The notes beneath the pieces were generated by a model, which was given only the letters and a program-made list of their open reading frames with translations, made no database searches and was not told the DNA's origin. DNA of 64,000 nt, from contig CM076854.1 of the NCBI GenBank assembly GCA_039519185.1, positions 69,379,448 to 69,443,447 of the forward strand. The letters run 5' to 3'. Positions 57,067-64,000 of this stretch are shown here, in pieces. A program made the position numbers and the translations under genes. This stretch comes from Astragalus membranaceus (lineage: Eukaryota > Streptophyta > Magnoliopsida > Fabales > Fabaceae). Within the stretch, counting starts at the first letter, position 1, and each line of letters begins with the position of its first letter.

Positions 57067-59169
57067 CAATAAAAACATCAATAGATAAGTACCTGATATA
57101 TGCTCTAATACTAGTCGCCAGCAATAGACTGGGAATGTCGGGATTCAATCTCTTTCCCAGAAGCTTTAGATTTGCCAACATTCCCACCAACATTCCCACT
57201 AACTTTTGACTTGCCAGCATTAGAAGGTCGAGATCTTTCAACATTCCCACTAACTTTAGATTTTGTCCGTTGAGATACCTATATTTTTGAAAAAACAACT
57301 ATTTAGTAACAAGTATAGTTGGAAATAAATATATTTGTTAATAAATTACTAACAAATATACTGTCACTTACATTAATGAGGTTTACTGGCCATGCCACAA
57401 AAGTACCAATTGCATCATCCACAGTCATGATCCCTATACTGTTTACTGGTACAGGCAAGTTTGCATCCCCCACAATTGCAACGTCAACTCTGACTCTTAC
57501 ATGATTTTCGGGAATGGGTAGATTGTGCAATAAAGTGCCCAGTTCATTACAAATTAAACCCCTTGCAACTAATTTAGGAGGGTTTGATATATATAGTTTA
57601 CAATCATTATTGTTACCCTAAATCAATGATAAACAAAAATTAGAATATGAATAAATTGATGTAATATGTACAAAGAAAAGAGAATTTAAAGATAAATACC
57701 TCATTAGACGCAATGGTACAACTATCTCAGAAGCTATCTAGCTTAGGGGATGGTTGATCAATCCTTGGTCCAACTCTATCTCTTAAATCGGCAACTTCAT
57801 CCATTAGCTTGAACACCAATTGCTCCAACTGTCTTTCTTTAGTTTCTTTTTTTTAGGCCTATTTGGACCCCAAAAAGATGTCGGAGTAACACCAAATCCA
57901 GTACCCCTCACACGACCCGAATACTCTTCAAGTTCCAAAGCACGGCTAAGGATGTCATTCCCACCATCAAAATCAGTTGTTTGTCCTTGTTCTACTGATT
58001 GTGATATGGTCTCCTAATTCACAATAAGTATTAAACATTATTAGACATTATAACTATAATCAAAATTACGAAACAATTTTAATTTTATCGTACTTACAAT
58101 TCTTTGAGACACCTCTTTCGTTTTTGGATCTTTAATCACACCATCTTTGCTTACTCGGGCTTCTAGCCACAAAACATGCCGGTCAACGGATTCTTCAGTT
58201 GGATCTTTCCCCACCTCCACTAGCTGTTAAAATTTACCAATTGTTAATAAATATATCAAAAGATTGATTAATAATAGTTAAAGTTGAAATAAAGGATGTT
58301 GTCCTTACCATTCTTTCTTCAATGTCTTGATAACCCTTAACACCGCCTCTATAAGGGTAATCAGGACTTTTTGCTCTCTCTCAATTTTCATTGCATAATG
58401 TCTGTATAGACACATAAATATACATTAATTAATGCATAATAATTGTCAAATATAGTTAAGTTAAAAGGTAATTGTACAAACCAAGAAGTCTTCATCTTCG
58501 GTGCGTTTGGTTATAAAGACATTCCAATCCTCCTGATTTATAATCTCACTATATAGTGGTGGGGGATGGTGTAAGAGGTTCCCTTCATCATCTGTCATCC
58601 ATTTATTCTTTAGAGTAGTTCTGAACTTCCTATGTAACTTTCCAGCTTTCATAAGACAGAATCCTTTCCGAGACTCATCAACATCAAAATAAGTCTGCTT
58701 ACACACAACAATGAAAATATTATCAATATATAGTTACATAATTATATAAGAAGATAACTATATATATTCAAAATTATATACCTGAATCATACACCATAGC
58801 TCCTCTTTGAGTCTTTCCAAAGCGAGATTACGTTTATCATTCCATGTATTGATTGTAATCGGTACCGTTTACTTCACTTTAGTACCAATGAAAGTACTCA
58901 ACTGTTTACCATTTCGACCAATTGGTTGGCCTTTAACATTCCATTGGACCTACATTATTACTTACGTAAATTAGATAACAAATAGTTTAAACTAAGTTAT
59001 AAATTTAGTTAATTAGTATATATCTTACCGGAAGTTTTGGAAGTCCTTTACTTTGCCGGTTGATGATATTCTTTTTTACGGTCATTCCACGGCGAGTGGC
59101 CTTTTTTGGGGGCTCATGATCACTCGCATCAGCACTATCATGCCCACTATCATCGCTATGCAATGTCAT
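56016..59169 (-). pseudogene. CACTA second gene: TNPA-like (Transposase_24) plus DUF8039-like plus Ulp1-type protease, 13 exons
   Basis: Splice sites give exons 59169-59029, 58949-58782, 58694-58482, 58401-58309, 58223-58098, 58013-57700, 57617-57372, 57278-57093, 57005-56763, 56674-56564, 56466-56382, 56309-56214 and 56126-56016, about 710 codons with phases that agree. Exons 2-5 look like plant Ptta/En/Spm transposase (QWNVKGQPIGRNGKQLSTF, QEDWNVFITKRTED). Exon 6 starts a coiled region. Exon 7 resembles DUF8039 (PPKLVARGLICNELGTLLHN). The last exons form a C48 (Ulp1) fold with His in THW, Asp in YLDSL and Cys in GDDCGYHVMKFM. The usual oxyanion Gln is Arg. Stops at 58869-58871, 58381-58383 and 57727-57729, and shifts near 57850 and 57145, inactivate it. 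Confidence 0.85.
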
Positions 59170-59266
59170 CTTATCTGCGATATATTAATGAAAAAGTAAC
59201 TTAATATATACAATTTGAAGATGAATAAAGAAGAGACAAGCAAAATAAGTCTAAAAGTAAGTTAGA

Positions 59267-62200
59267 TTACCTTTTCCTTTTCCTCAATACAGTTTTATTT
59301 ACAATTTGTTTATTCCTATGATATTTTTCTTTTCGCTTCTTGGTACTTTGTTTTCGACGAAGCGTGATTCCATCACTATGATCTTTTCTAATATACACAA
59401 CATCCTCTTTTGAAGTAGTTTCCCCTAGTATTGGTTGTGATGTCCCAAAGAAAGGGTCATCCTCAATATCAACATCTTCGGGTGCTTTATCACCAATATC
59501 ATTAACCAATAGTTTTTTGTTTGTCAATAGAACAATGGACCAATTGATATCAACTGGATCAGTGACATAAAACACTTGTTGAGCTTGCGAGGCTAAAATA
59601 AAAGGCTCATCTTTATACCCTAACTTGTTGAAATTCACTCGCATGAACCCCGACTCATCAATCTGTACACCATTATTATTGTCAGCCCACTTACATTGGA
59701 ACACAGGCTCACGAAAAATATTGTAATCCAACTCCCATATTTGTTCAATGACTCCAAAGTATGACATATTCGCATAAATGGGATTTTTGTCTTTGGCACC
59801 TGATGTATGCATAGATTGAGCTACAAGAGTCACCCCACTATTTTGCATTTTACTCTGATCATCTTGGTTTTTTGTATAGAATGTGTACCCGTTTTGTAAA
59901 TAGCTGGTGAAAGAGAAAACATGTATATTTGGACCTTTTGCTAACCATCTCAATCTATCAGAAATCAAGGTAGGATTCGAAGCAAACTCTAAAGAAATAT
60001 GATTTCTTAGCCACACTATGAAACTCCTATTGTGTTCTTTTCTTAGCCAAACTTCACCTTTACTTGGGTAATCACTCTTAAGCATGTCCATATGCGTTGC
60101 AACATATGAATCAACCTCACTGTCATTGTGCAGAACATATAAGTGTGCTTGCTCCAGAATCCTCCTTGAGACCATCACTAGTTTGCTTCCTGTCATTCCT
60201 TTACAAACGCTTCTTGTGTGACGCTCTCTTGGTAGCCCCACAGAATATTCAACACTAGATAGATAGTCGGTGCAGAACTCAATAGCTTCTTCGACTATGT
60301 AGCGCTCAGCAATACAACCCTCAGGTCGTGATCGGTTTTTAACATATCCTTTTAATATTTTCATGTAACGTTCAAAAGGGTACATCCATCTCATGTAACA
60401 TGGGCCACACAATTGTGTCTCTCTAACCAGATGAACTGTTAGATGAATCATTATGTCAAAGAATGAAGGTGGGAAAAACATCTCAAGTTCACATAATGTG
60501 ACAGTAATTGATCTTTGCAACGCTGGCAACTTTCCAGGGTCAATCACTCTACTACAAATCGCCTTAAAGAAGAAACAAAGATTAGTTATGGCCTGACGCA
60601 CTTTGTTGGGCAAAATGGATCGTATACCAATGGGTAACAAATTCTCCATGAGAACATGACAATCATGGGACTTTAGAGACTTCAACTTGAGGTCTTTCAT
60701 CGATACAAGGTTTGTAACATTTGAAGAGTACCCCTCTGGAACTTTAACTTCATGAAGAAACTTACAAAAGATGATTTTCTCCTTCTTAGATAGAGTATAA
60801 GCTGCCGGAGGTAGATATGTACGTGTACCCTTCTTTATCGGACCCAATTCGGGTCTCAACCCCATACTAACTAAGTCCAACCTTGCATTGATGGTATCTT
60901 TAGTCTTTCCTGGCATATTGAGTAAGGTACCAATGACACTTTCGAAGACATTTTTTTCAACATGCATCACATCAATGAAATGTCTTACATGTAATGACTT
61001 CCAGTATGGCAACTCAAAGAAAATCGACTTTTTCTTCCACCCTCGTTTGGCAAGCTCTCCTGCAAAAGGCTTCCTAAATTTAATGTTCAAATCTTTCACC
61101 TTTTCAAAAAGCTGTTCACCTGTCAAAGGTGGGGAGGGCTTTACGGGTTTCTGAATTCCCATTGAATGCCTTTCTCCACAGTCGATACTGATGAGTTGGA
61201 AGCAAAAATCTACGATGACCAAGGTAGATATTCTTCTTACCATGTTCCAACCACATCCAATCTGTATTATCTTCACATATAGGGCAGGCACACTGACCTT
61301 TGTTACTGTAACCAGATAAATTGCCATATGCTGGAAAGTCATTAATTGTGCCAAAAATCATAGCCCTTAGGGTGAAACTCTCTTCTCTGAACCCATCATA
61401 CACCTCTACGCCAGTCTCCCACATTAGCTTCAAGTCTTCAATCAAAGGAGCCAAGTATACATCAATATCATTTCCCGGTTGTTTAGGCCCAGAAATTAAC
61501 AAAGACAACATCATATACTTGCGTTTCATACAAAGCCATGGAGGTAAGTTATAAACCGCCAAAATCACGGGCCATGTACTGTGAGAGCTACTCTGTATAC
61601 CGTATGGGTTAAATCCATCAGCAGACAATGCAAGTCGAAGGTTTCTTGGTTCCTCCCCGAAATCAGGATAATCAATATCAATTTTTTTCCATTGCGGAGA
61701 ATCCGCCGGATGTCGTAGCAAGCCATCGTTAATCCTTTCATCCTCATGCCAAGTCAAGTGTTTTGCATCTTCTGAATTACGGTACATGCGCCTAAATCTA
61801 GGAATTATAGGAAAATACCACAACACCTTTTCTGGAGCAGATTCTTTCTTCTTATACCGCGATGCATTACATTTAGGACACGACTTTAACAAGGAATGTT
61901 CATTCCGAAATAATATGCAGTCATTGGGACAAACGTGTATCTTCTCATAATTCAAGCCAATTGACCCTAACATTTGTCTTGCATCATACGTCCGAGAAGG
62001 GAGCACGTTATCCTTCGGCAACATATCTTTCAATAGTGCGAGTAATTCAGTAAAGCTCTTATCCGTCCATCCGTGGCAAGTTTTCAAGTTATACAACTTT
62101 ATCACCGCCAATAATTTTGTGAACTCAGTACAACCCGCATACAAAGGTGTCTCTGCATCGGTTATCAACTTCTCAAACTTTTGAGGGGAATCATTAAGAT

Positions 62201-62555
62201 CATCTTCAACTGCCTTTGTCATCTCTTCAAGTTGGTCGCCATCAAATCTATATTTTTCGGAATTATTATTCATATTCGAAGATTCACATCTCTCGGAATT
62301 ATTATTCATATTCGAAGATTCACCTCTTTCCTCACCGTGCATTGTCCAACAAGTATAACTTTGATCGATCCCGTAGGCCCTTAAATGTCCTGCAAGCTCA
62401 ACTGCGGTAACTGAGTTTACATAACAACACTGTAAACATGGACATTTGATATTCATAGAAGTTCTCAATCGTCGAACAGCAAAGTTAACAAAATATTCTA
62501 CTCCATCGACATATTCCTTCGAAAAACGATTTGCAGACATCCACTTTCGATCCAT
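59267..62555 (-). pseudogene. CACTA transposase (TNPD/TNP2-like), one frameshift
   Basis: This is the catalytic transposase of the element. It starts at ATG 62555 (MDRKWMSANRFSKEYVDGVE) with the Cys motif CPCLQCC. The Transposase_21 region follows (VCPNDCILFRNE, CPKCNASRY, PRNLRLALSADGFNPYGIQS, NDFPAYGNLSGYSNKGQC, FLLPTHQYR). After one extra base in a C run near 61136-61138 it continues as LTGEQLFEKV, KSIFFELPYW, a DUF4218-like part (SHDCHVLMENLLPIGIR, RWMYPFERYMK) and a DUF4216-like part (PVFQCKWADN, LGYKDEPFILASQAQQVFY). A basic tail (KKRKEKYHRNKQ) ends at 59267. Combined length is about 1,090 residues, complete for the family. Confidence 0.93.
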
Positions 62556-63140
62556 ATTTAACCAATATTATCGTCTAAGAGAACTTCCTAATATGAACAA
62601 ACATGTATCAAAATTCAATGACTAGTAAAATGTTTTTAAAACCAGAAAATGGTGAAGAAGGCTAACATCCCCAGCCCTCAATCACAAAAACCACCTTGCA
62701 GTTTGCACACATTACAGTTGCACTGAGAAAATAAAAGAAAAATTATCAAAATAATGTGAAAGCTAAGAGTAACTTACGAGACAGCAAGGGAGGACGAGCT
62801 GCGGCAAGGGGAGAAACAGAAGCAGCAAACGAGACAGAGTGAGTGAACTGGGGAGGGAGGCGTCGTTGGCTTGGTCGACGACGCTGTTGACGGCGGCGAA
62901 GAGGAGGCGATGAGAGTGAGCGAACAGAGGAGGGAGGCGCGCGACGTTCAAGGAGAAACCGTAGCAGCAAACGAGAGTGAGTGAACAGGGACGGCGCTGT
63001 TAACGGCGGCGAAGGGGAGGCGATGAGAGTGAGTGAACAGGGACGGGAGGCAGTGAACGACAGCGCTGGAGAGTGAGTGAACAGTTAGGTTTCAACGGGA
63101 AGGAGGAAAAATAAGGAGGAAAGGAATAATATTTTAGACA
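62556..63140 (-). promoter_or_regulatory. Leader/promoter region of the CACTA genes
   Basis: The stretch lies between the transposase start and the subterminal array at the element's own 5' end. A G/A-rich part with repeated GAGAGTGAGTGAACAGGGA and GGCGGCGAAG blocks (62770-63090) reads on the minus strand as CT-rich leader sequence. Open frames here are low-complexity Ser/Pro/Leu runs. Confidence 0.5.
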
Positions 63141-63432
63141 TAGGGAGCGCTCGCGAAACAAGGCGCTACTTATTGTGGAGGACGCGTAACACATAGGGAG
63201 CGCTTAAACCACGAAGCGCTACTCATTGTGGAGGACGCGTAACACATAGGGAGCGCTTGAACCACGAAGCGCTACTCATTGTGGAGGACGCGTAAAACAT
63301 AGGGAGCGCTCAGAAAAAAAGCGCTCCTCATTGAGCTTCCGTGTTAGAAATAGGGAGCGCCCGATAGAAAAGCGCTCCTCATTGAGCTTCCGTGTTAGAA
63401 ATAGGGAGCGCCCGATAGAAAAGCGCTCCTCA
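63141..63432. repeat. CACTA right subterminal repeats (AGCGCT array)
   Basis: About nine AGCGCT palindromes, plus three one-base variants, lie in tandem units such as ATAGGGAGCGCTTGAACC, AAGCGCTACTCATTGTGGAG and AAAAGCGCTCCTCATTGAGC. It mirrors the left array in inverted orientation. Confidence 0.85.
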
Positions 63433-63922
63433 TTTGGCGATCTTTTTAATTTATTCTGTTGTAGTGTCTTTTGAGTCAACCATGCGGTTTGGTTCGGCCC
63501 GCGGTTTTTGTTTCACCAACCGAACCAAACCAAAACAAACCGCAAGTAAACCTACGACTTACGGTCTTCCTTGACTTGCTCGCTATTTGGGCTTCAACTT
63601 ACAAGAACTCTCACACACTTACTAACTCAAATTCGATTTTGTTGTTTAGCATCTCACACTTCTCACTCTAGAATTAGAAAAAAAAATTGCTCAGATAAAA
63701 AAATAGTAATATTTAGATTTAGGATTAAATTGGTTAGTTTTAACTATATTTTAAATTATGTTTTGCCACGCAAAAAACTGAACCAATCCAAACCGCATTG
63801 GTTTGGTTCAAATTTTTTTTAGGAAGCCAACCGAACCAAACCAAACCGCATGTATATTTACGTTGCGGGTTGGTTCGTTTTTTGACTCAAAACCGAACCA
63901 AACCGCACCCCGAACACCCCTA

Positions 63923-64000
63923 TTGGAGAGCACCGAGTCGACCGGCCCGTGTCCCAGGGACCTTATGCTAGTGGACCGATGGTGTTGATTTGTAAAATAT
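63923..64000. other. Window end, possible SINE-like remnant
   Basis: Together with 55110-55156 on the other side of the MITE, the minus strand can be read as a short tRNA-like element (GAGTTCGATTCCCGC resembles a B box, followed by a poly-A-like AATTAAAAAAAG). The A box is not certain. Confidence 0.25.

Larger units (their letters stand above)
55259..63466 (-). mobile_element. Complete CACTA (En/Spm-like) transposon, 8.2 kb
   Basis: Terminal inverted repeats begin CACTACAACAGA at both ends (55259 on, and complement ending 63466) and are flanked by the 3-bp duplication TCT (55256-55258 and 63467-63469). Arrays of the AGCGCT palindrome fill both subterminal regions. Two genes read on the minus strand: a TNPD-like transposase first (62555-59267), then a TNPA-like/Ulp1 gene (59169-56016). 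Intact ends and few lesions suggest recent activity, with this copy now mobilisable only by a helper. Confidence 0.95.
55157..63922. mobile_element. hAT-like MITE interrupted by the CACTA transposon
   Basis: Outer ends TAGGGGTGTTTAAAACC and CCCGAACACCCCTA are inverted repeats flanked by a 6/8 matching duplication (CTCGAGAG and TTGGAGAG). The element's own sequence is about 560 bp (55157-55258 and 63467-63922) and consists largely of AACCGAACCAA and its complement, a composition common in plant hAT MITEs. It encodes nothing. Confidence 0.65.

Overview
This window looks like repeat-rich plant nuclear DNA, most likely from a papilionoid legume. The evidence is the low GC content, an Ogre/Tat-like LTR more than 3 kb long, spliced CACTA transposon genes, copia, Ty3/gypsy and L1-type elements with plant-style domains, and a G-type lectin receptor-kinase pseudogene. 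The species itself is inference. I found no intact, confidently expressed host protein-coding gene. Nearly everything recognisable is a mobile element or a damaged gene.

Layout. 1-3861: AT-rich DNA with one possible GAPDH exon, a tRNA-Arg(ACG) copy with two altered elbow bases, and a tandem array that looks like a CACTA terminus. 3862-7473: a Helitron carrying a piece of Ty3/gypsy element (LTR, primer site, gag). 7474-13240: no recognisable gene, two long microsatellites, a possible unknown minus-strand transcription unit and a decayed Helitron end. 13621-18084: a complete hAT transposon with an 8-bp target duplication and a lightly damaged transposase. 18179-20880: a LINE tail and a truncated copia element. 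20890-30203: a nested stack in which an Ogre-like LTR fragment is interrupted by a small LTR element (TRIM), itself interrupted by a nearly intact 6.3-kb LINE. 30204-36060: a gypsy integrase scrap, then a CACTA transposon whose transposase gene is split by a 3.1-kb Ogre-like solo LTR. 36080-39760: an RRM-type LINE ORF1 remnant, then a gypsy pol tail and LTR. 39808-42548: an internally deleted gypsy element with paired 334-bp LTRs. 42750-43881: a non-autonomous hAT element.

45480-51352: a receptor-kinase pseudogene interrupted by a 1.3-kb L1-like retroposon. It carries six tandem copies (about 568 bp each) of the exon pair that encodes the kinase catalytic core, and ends in an inverted fragment of its own ectodomain. 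52123-55020: an inverted Helitron with a 12-bp minisatellite, a LINE tail, a MITE with a SINE inside it, and one B3-domain exon cut by another Helitron end. 55157-63922: a hAT-like MITE interrupted by a complete 8.2-kb CACTA transposon (55259-63466). That CACTA carries a TNPD-type transposase and a 13-exon second gene joining a Ptta/En/Spm (TNPA-like) region, a DUF8039-like region and a Ulp1-type cysteine-protease domain, with dense AGCGCT arrays at both ends.

The two signals most worth following are the CACTA/Ulp1 gene and the kinase exon-pair amplification. Most boundaries come from visible target-site duplications. Element names rest on motif recognition rather than database searches.
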